A stretch of DNA of 64,000 bases, from positions 1 to 64,000 of the forward strand of contig NZ_FNEY01000023.1 in NCBI RefSeq assembly GCF_900100305.1, read 5' to 3'. Shown one piece after another: positions 17,947 to 26,669 of the stretch. A model generated the notes under the pieces. That model searched no databases and was not told where the DNA came from. It saw only the letters and a list, made by a program, of their open reading frames with translations. This stretch comes from Paracidovorax citrulli (lineage in GTDB: Bacteria > Pseudomonadota > Gammaproteobacteria > Burkholderiales > Burkholderiaceae_C). How positions within the stretch are numbered: position 1 is the stretch's first letter; the number at the start of each line of letters is the position of its first letter. Position numbers and translations under genes: made by a program.

Positions 17947-18939
17947 TCAGCCGAGCAGGCGGGCCAGGGTGAGCAGGGCGAGCAGCAGCATCCACACCAC
18001 GACAGAGCGCCATACCAGGCCCACGACGCCGCGCAGGTGGGCCACTTCGGGCTCCCTGCCCGGGGTGCTGTCGCCGCCGGCCGGCCCGGGCTCGGGCGGC
18101 AGGAGGCCCTCGCCCAGCGCGTCCTGCCGTGCCTGCAGGACTTCGCCGCCGAGGCGCACATTGATGGCACCGGCGGTGGCCGCCAGGATCACGCCGTCGT
18201 TGTCATTGGGAAAATGCTGCGCATGGAAGCGCCAGCCGTCGATGGCTTCCTCGAAGCTGCCCACCACGGCGAAGCTGAGGGCCGTGAGGCGCGCGGGCAG
18301 CCAGTCCACCACCGTCCAGGCCTGGGCGGAGGCGCGCTGCAGCGGCTCGCTGCCGGGATGCACGAGGCTGGCGCCGCGCCCGCCCGCCTTCCAGTAGCGC
18401 GACACGAATTCCGCGAGCCGGTAGAACACCGCGCCCGCGGGGCCGAGGCCCAGTGCCGCCAGGATGGAGAACCAGGCCAGCACCCCGAAGACATGGCGGT
18501 GCGCCGCGATCACGGAATACTCGATCACGTGCCGCACGATCTCGCTGCGCGGCAGCAGGCCCACGTCCACCTGCTGCCAGGCGGCCAGGCGGGCCCGGGC
18601 GGCGTCCTCGTCGCGCTCTTCCAGCGCATCCCGGATGTTCGTGAAGTGGTGGCTGAACTGCCGGAAGCCCAGCGTGAGATAGAGCACGGCGATGCTCCAC
18701 ACCACGGCGGCCGGCCAGCCGATGGCCACCATCAGCAGCCAGTGCACGCCCAGCACGGCCAGCGACGGCACGCACACCGCGAGGGTCCATGCCACCCAGC
18801 CATGGTGCGGCTTGCCCGCATCGAAATTGCGGCTCACGGACAGCGCCCACGCGCGCACGCCGGCATGGATCGGGTTGCTGCGGGCCAGCGGGCGGGCCTG
18901 CTCGATCAGCAACGCCATGAGGATGGCAAAGAAGCTCAT
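17947..18939 (-). CDS. CobD/CbiB-like integral membrane protein
   Basis: A 330-residue protein with several membrane segments (start MSFFAILMALLIEQARPL, then SLAVLGVHWLLMVAIG, AVVWSIAVLYLTLGF and a C-terminal VWMLLLALLTLARLL). It resembles the CobD/CbiB family, which attaches aminopropanol to cobyric acid, and the related AmpE-like proteins. No other cobalamin gene is present, so a role in B12 synthesis is doubtful; similar stand-alone copies appear to be common in beta-proteobacteria. In-frame ATG codons four residues and about 20 residues upstream are possible alternative starts. It is the last gene of the minus-strand block that begins with rpsP, 69 bases after the Nudix gene. Confidence 0.72.
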   Translation of the reverse strand: MSFFAILMALLIEQARPLARSNPIHAGVRAWALSVSRNFDAGKPHHGWVAWTLAVCVPSLAVLGVHWLLMVAIGWPAAVVWSIAVLYLTLGFRQFSHHFTNIRDALEERDEDAARARLAAWQQVDVGLLPRSEIVRHVIEYSVIAAHRHVFGVLAWFSILAALGLGPAGAVFYRLAEFVSRYWKAGGRGASLVHPGSEPLQRASAQAWTVVDWLPARLTALSFAVVGSFEEAIDGWRFHAQHFPNDNDGVILAATAGAINVRLGGEVLQARQDALGEGLLPPEPGPAGGDSTPGREPEVAHLRGVVGLVWRSVVVWMLLLALLTLARLLG

Positions 18940-19008
18940 GCCGGCAATCATACTGGGCCGTAACCACAGGAAACATTGCGGCCGACCCGCTACCGGCACG
19001 CCGCCGGC

Positions 19009-19734
19009 TCAGGCCAGCAGGAAGCGGTAGAAATTGCGCAGCATGCCCGCCGTGGCACCCCAGATGAAGTGGTCCTTGCCCGTCGCCGGATCGGTGTAGG
19101 GCATGGAGAACCACTCGCGCAGGGCACCGCCGATGTCGAGGGCATGGCGCCGGTGGTTCGACGGGTCCAGCAGGAAGGCCAGCGGCACCTCGAAGATATC
19201 GGCCACTTCATAAGGATTGGGTTGGAAGCTGCCTTCCGGTTGGACCAGCGCCACCACGGGCGTGACGAGGAAGGCCGTGCCGGTGGCATAGACGGGCAGC
19301 GTGCCCAGCACCTCCGCCCTGCCGCTGTCGAGGCCCACTTCTTCGCGCGCCTCGCGCAGCGCGGCGGCAGCGGCGTCCGCATCGCCCGGATCGACGCGTC
19401 CGCCCGGGAAGGCCACCTGCCCCGAATGGTTGGACAGATGCGCGGTGCGCTCCGTCAGCAGCACGGTCGGCTCATCGCGCAGCATGATCGCCAGCAGCAC
19501 GGCCGCATCGCGCGGCGCGCGGGTCGTCATGGCCCTCTCGCGCAGCACGTCGGGCGTCCAGGACGGCGGCGCGGCGAAGCGCCGGCGCAGCGCCTCGGGC
19601 GCCCACGCAGCGGCCGGCACGGCGGGCAGGTGGGCGTCCGTCCCCAGCACCGGAACCGTCCGGGGATCGAATCCTGGCAGGGCCGTCAGCGGCCCGGCAG
19701 TGGCTGCGGCCGCGGTGGATGGGGAAGAGGACAT
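19009..19734 (-). CDS. Nudix hydrolase, CoA-pyrophosphatase type
   Basis: A 241-residue hydrolase with an intact Nudix box (GGRVDPGDADAAAAALREA followed by REEVGL). It is preceded by the LLTERTAHLSNHSGQVAFPG block that marks the CoA/acyl-CoA pyrophosphatase (NudL/YeaB, UPF0035) group. The reaction splits CoA into phosphopantetheine and 3',5'-ADP. The N-terminal ~75 residues are Ala/Pro-rich. The ATG at 19734 follows a rho-independent terminator by about 65 bases, so the gene is probably transcribed from its own promoter or by read-through from rplS. Confidence 0.88.
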   Translation of the reverse strand: MSSSPSTAAAATAGPLTALPGFDPRTVPVLGTDAHLPAVPAAAWAPEALRRRFAAPPSWTPDVLRERAMTTRAPRDAAVLLAIMLRDEPTVLLTERTAHLSNHSGQVAFPGGRVDPGDADAAAAALREAREEVGLDSGRAEVLGTLPVYATGTAFLVTPVVALVQPEGSFQPNPYEVADIFEVPLAFLLDPSNHRRHALDIGGALREWFSMPYTDPATGKDHFIWGATAGMLRNFYRFLLA

Positions 19735-19798
19735 GCGTCGGGTCCTACGGCGTGGGCAGATAAATGCGCGCGCCCGGGGGCGCAGCGCGGCGGCCAAG

Positions 19799-19830
19799 AA
19801 AAAAGCCGCTACAGGACCCTGTAGCGGCTT
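19799..19830 (-). terminator. Rho-independent terminator of rplS
   Basis: A perfect ten-base-pair GCCGCTACAG stem with a four-base loop is followed on the minus strand by six T. It is 26 bases after the rplS stop codon. Confidence 0.92.
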
Positions 19831-19855
19831 CGGATGCCAGAGCGGCGGCCCGGCC

Positions 19856-20242
19856 TCAAGCGGCGGTGGCGGCAGCCTTGTTGACGCGCGAAGGCAGCTT
19901 TTCCTTGATGCGCGCGGACTTGCCGGAACGGTCGCGCAGGTAGTACAGCTTGGCGCGGCGGACGTCGCCGCGGCGCTTCACTTCGATGCTGGCGATCAGC
20001 GGGCTGTAGGTCTGGAACGTACGCTCCACGCCTTCGCCGCTGGAGATCTTGCGCACGGTGAAGCCGCTGTTGAGGCCACGGTTGCGCTTGGCGATCACCA
20101 CGCCTTCGTAGGCCTGCACGCGCTTGCGGTTGCCTTCCACCACGTTCACGCTCACGATGACGGTGTCGCCGGGCGCGAATTCGGGGATGGTCTTGTTCAA
20201 GCGGGCGATTTCTTCCTGCTCGAGGGTCTGGATCAGATTCAT
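19856..20242 (-). CDS. rplS: 50S ribosomal protein L19
   Basis: A 128-residue ribosomal protein that sits at the interface between the subunits. The family blocks are present: [46 protein letters not shown] and [12 protein letters not shown]. The C-terminus extends past [15 protein letters not shown] with an Ala-rich tail. The start at 20242 (MNLIQTL) matches the family better than an upstream in-frame codon. It is the last gene of rpsP-rimM-trmD-rplS, with a 145-base gap to trmD that holds a predicted promoter and hairpins. Confidence 0.97.
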   Translation of the reverse strand: MNLIQTLEQEEIARLNKTIPEFAPGDTVIVSVNVVEGNRKRVQAYEGVVIAKRNRGLNSGFTVRKISSGEGVERTFQTYSPLIASIEVKRRGDVRRAKLYYLRDRSGKSARIKEKLPSRVNKAAATAA

Positions 20243-20387
20243 TGTTGATTTCCTTGCGATCATGGCCGCGCCAGGATTGGCAGGCGTCGGGATTGACGCA
20301 TGGTGCTGAAAGGCCGCCCCGGCAGCCCTGCGGCTGCGAAAAGGAAGCGTCCGCCAGCGGCCGGACAGAGGATCGGAAAGCCCGCCA

Positions 20388-21155
<768 letters not shown>

Positions 21156-21161
21156 GGCGGC

Positions 21162-21737
21162 TCAGTAATGCGGCTGCCAGTCCACCACGATGCGGCGCCC
21201 GGCGATGTCCACCCGATCGACGAAGGCGGACACGAAGGGAATCATGCGCTCGCCCTCCTTGCCGCCCTCCTGCGGGAACGACAGCACCAGGGTCGTCTGC
21301 GGCCCCGTGGCGAGCAGTTCGCGCACGGAGCCCAGCGCGACGCCCTCGCGGTTGACCACTTCCAGGCCGATGAGATCGACCCAGTAGTACTCGTCCTCGG
21401 CCGCCGTGGGAAAGCTCGAGCGGGGCACGAAGATGCGGGCGCCCCGCAGGGCCTCGGCGGCGTCGCGGTCGTCCACGCCCTGGGCCTGCGCGACGACGGA
21501 GTCGGAATGCTCGCGTGCCTGGCGGATGGGCAGCAGCACGGTTCCCGTGAAAAAGCTCTTCGCGCCCTTCTCGCTGGGCTGCAGGTACCACCGCTTGGAG
21601 GAAAACAGCGCTTCGGGATCGGCGCTGTAGGGCAGCACCTTGAACCAGCCCTTGACGCCCCAGGCGTCCGCGATGCGCCCTACTTCCACCGCGTCGGCGG
21701 GCAGGTCGGCGGGATCGAGGATGGGAAGGGCGGGCAT
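21162..21737 (-). CDS. rimM: 16S rRNA-processing protein RimM
   Basis: A 191-residue factor for maturation of the 30S head, binding ribosomal protein S19. The N-terminal RimM barrel has VEVGRIADAWGVKGWFKV, and the PRC-barrel-like C-terminal half has DEYYWVDLIGLEVVNREG and IPFVSAFVDRVD. The start at 21737 places about 17 residues before VEVGRI. A frame extending further upstream crosses the rpsP terminator and is not credible. It overlaps the trmD ribosome-binding region (six-base gap). Confidence 0.95.
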   Translation of the reverse strand: MPALPILDPADLPADAVEVGRIADAWGVKGWFKVLPYSADPEALFSSKRWYLQPSEKGAKSFFTGTVLLPIRQAREHSDSVVAQAQGVDDRDAAEALRGARIFVPRSSFPTAAEDEYYWVDLIGLEVVNREGVALGSVRELLATGPQTTLVLSFPQEGGKEGERMIPFVSAFVDRVDIAGRRIVVDWQPHY

Positions 21738-21758
21738 GGCGAAAAAAGGGATGAAAAG

Positions 21759-21798
21759 AAAAAAAGCGGGCTCCGTTTGCCGTGGCAACGGAGCCCGC
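21759..21798 (-). terminator. Rho-independent terminator between rpsP and rimM
   Basis: A twelve-base-pair GCGGGCTCCGTT / AACGGAGCCCGC stem with a nine-base loop is followed on the minus strand by seven T. It lies 42 bases after the rpsP stop and 22 bases before the rimM start, so it probably reduces expression of the modification enzymes compared with S16. Confidence 0.88.
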
Positions 21799-21840
21799 CT
21801 CGTTCCGGGAAGATGGATCTCCCGGCTCGACGACCGAGGA

Positions 21841-22098
21841 TCAGGCGGCGACGGCCTTCTTGGCGGCCTGCTTGATCAGACGATCGACGGTGTCGGACGT
21901 CTGGGCGCCCACGCCCTTCCAGTACGTCAGGCGGTCCTGGGCGATGCGCAGACCCTCTTCGCCTTCCTTGGCGGTGGGGTTGTAGAAGCCCAGGCGCTCG
22001 ATGAAGCGGCCATCGCGGCGCACGCGCTTGTCGGCAACGACGATGTTGAAGAACGGACGGCCCTTGGAGCCGCCGCGGGAGAGTCGAATCACGACCAT
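21841..22098 (-). CDS. rpsP: 30S ribosomal protein S16
   Basis: An 85-residue protein with the family start [21 protein letters not shown], followed by [20 protein letters not shown] and the [12 protein letters not shown] block. It is needed for assembly of the 30S body. It is the first gene of the minus-strand operon, transcribed from the promoter predicted at 22229-22201, with its own strong terminator before rimM. Confidence 0.97.
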   Translation of the reverse strand: MVVIRLSRGGSKGRPFFNIVVADKRVRRDGRFIERLGFYNPTAKEGEEGLRIAQDRLTYWKGVGAQTSDTVDRLIKQAAKKAVAA

Positions 22099-22200
22099 AA
22101 TGAATCCTTCGGGTGGGTGACAGCAAAATCTGTCGAGGTTTTGCGGCGTTTGAGACACGCGACATGGCCACCCGGCCAGCGACACGCTGCAAAGCCCGCG

Positions 22201-22229
22201 ATTATATCCACATCCCGACGTATGCCCAA
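22201..22229 (-). promoter_or_regulatory. Predicted promoter of the rpsP operon
   Basis: Minus strand: a perfect TATAAT at 22206-22201 and a weaker TTGGGC -35 box 17 bases upstream. The -35 box lies inside the first codons of the divergent GNAT gene (ATG at 22222). Confidence 0.5.
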
Positions 22230-22743
22230 TATCCGCCCGAGCCGCGACGAAGATCTTCCCGCCATCACCGCCATCTATGCCCACCATGTGCTGCACGGCA
22301 CGGGCACCTTCGAGACCGATCCGCCCAGCGCCACCGACATGGCGGCGCGGCGGGCGGACGTGCTGGCGCGCGGCCTGCCCTACCTGGTGGCCGAGGAACA
22401 GGAAGAAATCCTCGGGTTCGCCTACGCCAACTGGTTCAAGCCGCGCCCGGCCTACCGCTTTTCCGCGGAAGACTCGATCTACGTGGCGGACGCGGCCCGT
22501 GGGCGCGGCGTGGGCCGGCTGCTGCTGGATGCGCTGTGCGGCGCTGCCGAGGCCGCGGGCGTGCGCAAGCTGCTGGCGGTGATCGGCGACTCCGCCAACG
22601 CCGGCTCGGTCGGCGTGCACCGCGCCGCCGGCTTCACCGAAATCGGGGTGATGCGCTCGGTCGGCTGGAAGTTCGGTGCGTGGCGCGACGTGGTGCTCAT
22701 GGAAAAGCCCCTCGGCGCCGCGGACACCACGGCACCCGAATGA
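22222..22743 (+). CDS. GNAT N-acetyltransferase, phosphinothricin acetyltransferase-like
   Basis: A 173-residue acetyl-CoA-dependent acetyltransferase. The start [23 protein letters not shown], the central [22 protein letters not shown], and the acetyl-CoA loop in [19 protein letters not shown] place it in the PAT/bar and MddA-like group, whose members acetylate phosphinothricin or methionine sulfone and sulfoximine. The conserved C-terminal [20 protein letters not shown] also fits. The true substrate in this organism is unknown. The gene diverges from rpsP and overlaps the next gene by four bases. Confidence 0.88.
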   Translation: MPNIRPSRDEDLPAITAIYAHHVLHGTGTFETDPPSATDMAARRADVLARGLPYLVAEEQEEILGFAYANWFKPRPAYRFSAEDSIYVADAARGRGVGRLLLDALCGAAEAAGVRKLLAVIGDSANAGSVGVHRAAGFTEIGVMRSVGWKFGAWRDVVLMEKPLGAADTTAPE

Positions 22744-23225
22744 CCCCGGACCGGCACGCACCGATGGCCCGCCCCCGCGGCAAAAGCAAGACGGTCGCCG
22801 CGTGGCTGGCCTTCCTCGGGGGTCCGCTCGGCCTGCACCGCTTCTACCTGCACGGCTTCGGCGACCTGATCGGCTGGATGCTGCCGATTCCCACGGCGCT
22901 GGGCATCCACGGCATCCAGCGGGTGCAGCAGTTCGGGCAGGACGACCACCTGAGCTGGATGCTGATCCCCCTGCTGGGCTTCACGATCGCCGGATGCGCG
23001 CTGCGGGCGATCCTTTATGGCCTCATGGCACCGGAGCGCTGGAATGCGCGCTTCAACCCGGGCAGCGCAGCCGACGCACCCGCCGGGCGCACCCGCTGGG
23101 CGACGGTGTTCGCGATCGCGCTGTCGCTGATGCTCGGCACGGCGGTGCTCATGGCGAGCATCGCGTTCAGCTTCCAGCGCTATTTCGAATACCAGATCGA
23201 AGAGGCACGCAAGATTTCGCAGTGA
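22740..23225 (+). CDS. TM2-domain-like membrane protein
   Basis: A 161-residue protein that starts by an ATGA overlap with the GNAT gene. After a basic N-terminus ([10 protein letters not shown]) comes a TM2-like block, [19 protein letters not shown], and a second hydrophobic segment, then two more hydrophobic stretches ([20 protein letters not shown] and [21 protein letters not shown]), giving about four membrane segments. TM2-domain proteins are widespread small membrane proteins with no agreed function. The overlap suggests co-expression with the acetyltransferase, but no functional link is known. Confidence 0.72.
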   Translation: MTPDRHAPMARPRGKSKTVAAWLAFLGGPLGLHRFYLHGFGDLIGWMLPIPTALGIHGIQRVQQFGQDDHLSWMLIPLLGFTIAGCALRAILYGLMAPERWNARFNPGSAADAPAGRTRWATVFAIALSLMLGTAVLMASIAFSFQRYFEYQIEEARKISQ

Positions 23226-23246
23226 GGCGGCGCCGCGGCGCCCGGA

Positions 23247-24257
23247 TCAATACAGCTGCAGGCTGATCCAGTAGGCAATCGCGGCCACGAAGGCGCTGGC
23301 GGGAATCGTGAGGATCCACGCCCAGACGATGTTGCCGGCCACCCCCCAGCGCACGGCGCTTGCGCGCTGGGTGGAGCCCACGCCGACGATGGCGCCGGTG
23401 ATGGTGTGGGTGGTGGACACCGGGATGCCGAGGGTGGTGGCGAGGAACAGGGTCATCGCCCCGCCCGTCTCGGCACAGAAGCCGCCGACGGGCTTGAGCT
23501 TGGTGATCTTCTGGCCCATCGTCTTCACGATGCGCCAGCCGCCGAACATGGTGCCCAGGCCGATGGCCAGGTAGCACGCGACGATGGTCCAGGTCGGCGG
23601 CGCGGTGTCCGAGGCAGAGGCATGCCCGGTGGCGATCAGCAGCAGCCAGATGATGCCGATCGTCTTCTGCGCGTCGTTGCCCCCGTGGCCCAGGCTGTAG
23701 GCGCCGGCGGAGAGCAGCTGCAGGCGGCGGAACCACTTGTCCACCTTGCTGGGCCGGGAGCGGCGGAAGATCCACGCCACGGCCACCATCATGAGGGAGC
23801 CGAGCAGGAAGCCGAGCAGCGGCGACACGAAGATGAACGCCACGGTCTTGAAGATGCCTCCGGAAATCAGCGACCCGATGCCGGCCTTGGCGATCACCGC
23901 CCCCACGATGCCGCCGATCAGCGCGTGCGAGGAGCTGCTGGGGATGCCGTAGTACCAGGTGATGACGTTCCAGGTGATGGCACCCACCAGCGCGCCGAAG
24001 ATCACATGGGTGTCCACCACCCCGGGCTGCACGATTCCCTTGCCGATGGTGGCGGCCACGCTCAGGTGGAAGATGAAGATCGCGATGAAGTTGAAGAACG
24101 CGGCGAAGATGACGGCCTGCGTGGGCTTGAGAACGCCGGTGGAGACGACGGTCGCGATCGAATTGGCGGCGTCGTGGAACCCGTTCATGAAATCGAACAG
24201 GATGGCGAGCGCGACCAGGAGGGCGACGACCCACAGGGCGGTTTGTACGGTTTCCAT
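23247..24257 (-). CDS. pit: Inorganic phosphate transporter, PiT family
   Basis: A 336-residue inner-membrane symporter that takes up metal-phosphate or phosphate with protons. The duplicated family signature is visible in both halves: FMNGFHDAANSIATVVSTGVL near residue 22 and SLGHGGNDAQKTIGI near 210, and GIPSSSSHALIGGIVGAV in the first half matches GIPVSTTHTITGAIVGVG in the second. It lies 27 bases after the DUF47/PhoU-like gene and is certainly co-transcribed with it. The upstream Pho-box-like repeat suggests PhoB control. Confidence 0.95.
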   Translation of the reverse strand: METVQTALWVVALLVALAILFDFMNGFHDAANSIATVVSTGVLKPTQAVIFAAFFNFIAIFIFHLSVAATIGKGIVQPGVVDTHVIFGALVGAITWNVITWYYGIPSSSSHALIGGIVGAVIAKAGIGSLISGGIFKTVAFIFVSPLLGFLLGSLMMVAVAWIFRRSRPSKVDKWFRRLQLLSAGAYSLGHGGNDAQKTIGIIWLLLIATGHASASDTAPPTWTIVACYLAIGLGTMFGGWRIVKTMGQKITKLKPVGGFCAETGGAMTLFLATTLGIPVSTTHTITGAIVGVGSTQRASAVRWGVAGNIVWAWILTIPASAFVAAIAYWISLQLY

Positions 24258-24284
24258 GCTTTGAGCGCTTGCGTCCGCCGCGGA

Positions 24285-24932
24285 TCAGGAGTTCTCGAGG
24301 ATGATGCCCTCGATGTGGTTGGCCACGTCCTCGCACTTGTCGGTGATGGTTTCCAGCAGCTCGTAGATGGCCTTGAGCTTGAGCACCTCGCGCACGTCGG
24401 GCTCTTCGCGGAAGAGCTTGCTCATGGCGCTGCGCATGACGCGGTCGGCGTCGCTTTCCAGGCGGTCGATTTCCTCGCAGGTCTTGAGCGCCGCCTCGGC
24501 CACGCCCGGATCGGCGATCTTCTCCAGCAGCTTGACGGCATCGCGCAGCCGCTCGCAGCACTTCAGGCTCAGGTCCGTCAGTCGGCTGATCTCTTCGGTC
24601 ATGTGGCGCACGTCATAGAGCGCCATGGTTTCGGCCGAATCCTGGATCAGGTCGGCCACGTCGTCCATCGTGTTGATGAGCGAATGGATCTGCTCGCGGT
24701 CGATCGGCGTGATGAAGGTCTTGTGGAGCGTGCGGTTGACCTCGTGCGTCACGCGGTCCGCAGCCCGCTCGGCGTTGTCCACGTCCTGGTTGTACTTGTC
24801 GCGCAGGTGCGGGTCGTTGTAGTTGGCGACCAGTTGGGAGAAGGCCCTCGCAGCCTCGACGATGCGGTCCGCATGCTGGTTGAACATCTCGAAAAAATTG
24901 CCCTCGCGGGGCAACAGCTTTCCAAACAACAT
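24285..24932 (-). CDS. DUF47 family PhoU-like phosphate transport regulator
   Basis: A 215-residue all-helical protein with the DUF47 pattern: MLFGKLLPREGNFFEMFNQH at the start, acidic metal-binding-like stretches (NAERAADRVTHEVN, CEEIDRLESDADRV) and a C-terminal TDKCEDVANHIEGIILE. DUF47 proteins resemble PhoU and are almost always encoded directly before a pit-type transporter, whose activity they appear to modulate. The ATG at 24932 has CAGGAGT upstream. A Pho-box-like repeat lies about 55 bases upstream of this start. Confidence 0.93.
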   Translation of the reverse strand: MLFGKLLPREGNFFEMFNQHADRIVEAARAFSQLVANYNDPHLRDKYNQDVDNAERAADRVTHEVNRTLHKTFITPIDREQIHSLINTMDDVADLIQDSAETMALYDVRHMTEEISRLTDLSLKCCERLRDAVKLLEKIADPGVAEAALKTCEEIDRLESDADRVMRSAMSKLFREEPDVREVLKLKAIYELLETITDKCEDVANHIEGIILENS

Positions 24933-25254
24933 GGGGGGACTCCTGGACGACTGGCAGGCATGCGCCACCTGCGGCGTGGCCGCGATTGTGACGAAATGGT
25001 GACGATTTCAAGAAAGGCGCGAGTTTAACCGCGACCGGGATGCCGATCCGATCCCGGCAGATGCCGCCCGATGCGCCGCGTTGCGCCAATGCACACGCGC
25101 CTTGTGAGCGCACTCCTACAGACGCCGGACGCGAGTGCCCACAAACCTCATGCGCCACGGCCCTTCCAATGGGCCCAAGGCCCGTCCGCGGGCCGAGGTG
25201 CAGCCTCCGATCCTGCCACCACCGCCCGTCTGTCCTCCACCATAAGGAAAACCC
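24933..25254. other. Divergent intergenic region between DUF47-pit and the outer-membrane protein gene
   Basis: About 320 bases without a gene. The left part holds the Pho-box-like repeat and the ribosome-binding site of the DUF47 gene. The right part holds the promoter of the outer-membrane protein gene, whose ribosome-binding site is probably ATAAGGAAAA at about 25240. A palindromic CCAATGGGCCCAAGG segment lies near 25166-25180. I see no small gene. Confidence 0.5.
24988..25005 (-). promoter_or_regulatory. Pho-box-like direct repeat upstream of DUF47-pit
   Basis: On the minus strand the seven-base unit TCGTCAC occurs twice with the four-base spacer CATT. PhoB sites consist of two CTGTCAT-like heptamers with a four-base A/T-rich spacer, so spacing and the core GTCA match. 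Its position 55-73 bases before the DUF47 ATG suits a PhoB operator overlapping the -35 region. Confidence 0.6.
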
Positions 25255-25857
25255 ATGCACACACCGAACCGTTCCCTCCGGCTGTTGTCCTGCGCCCTCG
25301 CCCTCGCCTGCGGCACCATGGCCGCCCATGCCCAGGCCGGCCGCGCGACCGGCAACTCCTTCATCCCCGCCACGCAGCAGGGCTATATCGGCCTGAACGC
25401 CGGCCAATCCAAATACGACCTGCGCAATGGCACGAGCCCCTTCGATTTCGACGACAGCGACACCGGCTGGAAGCTCTACACGGGCGGCTTCTTCCATCCC
25501 AATGTCGGGGTGGAGTTCGGCTACCTCAATTTCGGCAAGGCCACCCGCCTCGGCGGGGACACCAAGGCACAGGGGCTGAACTTCAGCCTGGTGGGCCGTG
25601 CACCGATCAGCGAACAGTTCGACATCTTCGGCAAGCTCGGCACGACCTACGGCCGCACGAAAACCTCCGGCAATCCCGGTTTCGGCGTGGCCACGGGGGA
25701 CGACAGCGGCTTCGGCCTGTCCTATGGCGCGGGCGTGCGCTGGGCGTTCAATCCCCAGTGGGCCGCCGTGCTGGAGTGGGAGCGCCACCGCCTGCATTTC
25801 GCCGACGGCAAGTCGGATGTGGACATGACGACGATCGGCGTGCAGTACCGGTACTGA
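25255..25857 (+). CDS. Outer-membrane beta-barrel protein (OmpA/OmpW-like)
   Basis: A 200-residue exported protein with a signal peptide at 1-26 (cleavage after AAHA). The mature part alternates polar and aromatic residues, as in eight-stranded barrels: GYIGLNAGQSKYDL, GWKLYTGGFFHPNVGVEFGYLNFG, WAAVLEWERHRLHF. It ends with the aromatic MTTIGVQYRY, where the terminal tyrosine suits recognition by the BAM complex. It is shorter than OmpA and lacks the peptidoglycan-binding domain. The function is likely structural or as a small pore; ligands are not evident. It stands alone and ends in a bidirectional terminator. Confidence 0.82.
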   Translation: MHTPNRSLRLLSCALALACGTMAAHAQAGRATGNSFIPATQQGYIGLNAGQSKYDLRNGTSPFDFDDSDTGWKLYTGGFFHPNVGVEFGYLNFGKATRLGGDTKAQGLNFSLVGRAPISEQFDIFGKLGTTYGRTKTSGNPGFGVATGDDSGFGLSYGAGVRWAFNPQWAAVLEWERHRLHFADGKSDVDMTTIGVQYRY

Positions 25858-25882
25858 TCCATCGCCCTCCCCTCGGAAACGC

Positions 25883-25908
25883 AAAAAGGCCCTTCGCAGG
25901 GCCTTTTT
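25883..25908. terminator. Bidirectional rho-independent terminator
   Basis: A GGCCCT / AGGGCC stem with a TCGC loop is flanked by five A on the left and five T on the right. It can end both the rightward outer-membrane protein gene and the leftward liv operon. Confidence 0.88.
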
Positions 25909-25938
25909 CTCGTCCATGGCGCAGGGCGCGCCGTCGTG

Positions 25939-26667
25939 TCACTCGCCCAGGTAGGCGGCGCGCACGCGCGGATCGTTCAGCAGGTCCTGGCCCGGGCCGG
26001 TCATGGTGATCAGGCCGGATTCCATCACGTAGCCGCGGTCGGCCAGGGCCAGCGCGCGGCTGGCGTTCTGCTCGACCAGCACGATGGTCACGCCCAGGGC
26101 ATAGACGTCGCGCACCACCTCGAAGATCTTGTCCACCATGATGGGAGACAGGCCCATGGAGGGTTCGTCCAGCAGCAGCACCTTGGGCTGGCTCATGAGC
26201 GCGCGGCCCATGGCGAGCATCTGCTGCTCGCCGCCGGACATGGTGCCCGCGAGCTGGTCCTTGCGCTCGCGCAGGCGTGGGAAGATGCTGAACATCTTCT
26301 CGATGTCGGCCTGGATGCCGGCCTTGTCGTTGCGCGTGTAGGCGCCCATCAGCAGGTTCTCGGTGATGGTCATGCGGGCGAACACGCCGCGGCCCTCGGG
26401 CACCATCACCAGACCCTTCTTCACGAGGTCCCAGGCGCCCTTGCCGCGGATGCTCTCGCCCAGGTAGTGGATGTCGCCGTCGTTCATCGCCAGCGTGCCG
26501 GTGATGGCCTTCATCGTCGTGGTCTTGCCGGCACCGTTGGAACCGATGAGGGAGACGAGCTCGCCCTCGCGCACCTCGAAGTCCACGCCCTTGACGGCCT
26601 GGATGCCGCCGTAGGCCACCTTCAGGCCCTTCACGGACAGCAGTACGTTGTTGGATTTCTCGGCCAT
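25939..26667 (-). CDS. livF: Branched-chain amino acid ABC transporter ATP-binding protein LivF
   Basis: A 242-residue ATPase of the LivF group, which powers uptake of leucine, isoleucine, valine or related compounds. Walker A is GSNGAGKTT, the signature motif is MSGGEQQMLAMGRALM and Walker B is VLLLDEPSMGLSP, ending with the LivF-typical VVRDVYALGVTIVLVEQNA. It starts two bases after livG on the minus strand and is the last gene of livHMGF. The operon has no substrate-binding protein gene in the window, so specificity is open. Confidence 0.93.
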   Translation of the reverse strand: MAEKSNNVLLSVKGLKVAYGGIQAVKGVDFEVREGELVSLIGSNGAGKTTTMKAITGTLAMNDGDIHYLGESIRGKGAWDLVKKGLVMVPEGRGVFARMTITENLLMGAYTRNDKAGIQADIEKMFSIFPRLRERKDQLAGTMSGGEQQMLAMGRALMSQPKVLLLDEPSMGLSPIMVDKIFEVVRDVYALGVTIVLVEQNASRALALADRGYVMESGLITMTGPGQDLLNDPRVRAAYLGE

Positions 26668-26669
26668 GC

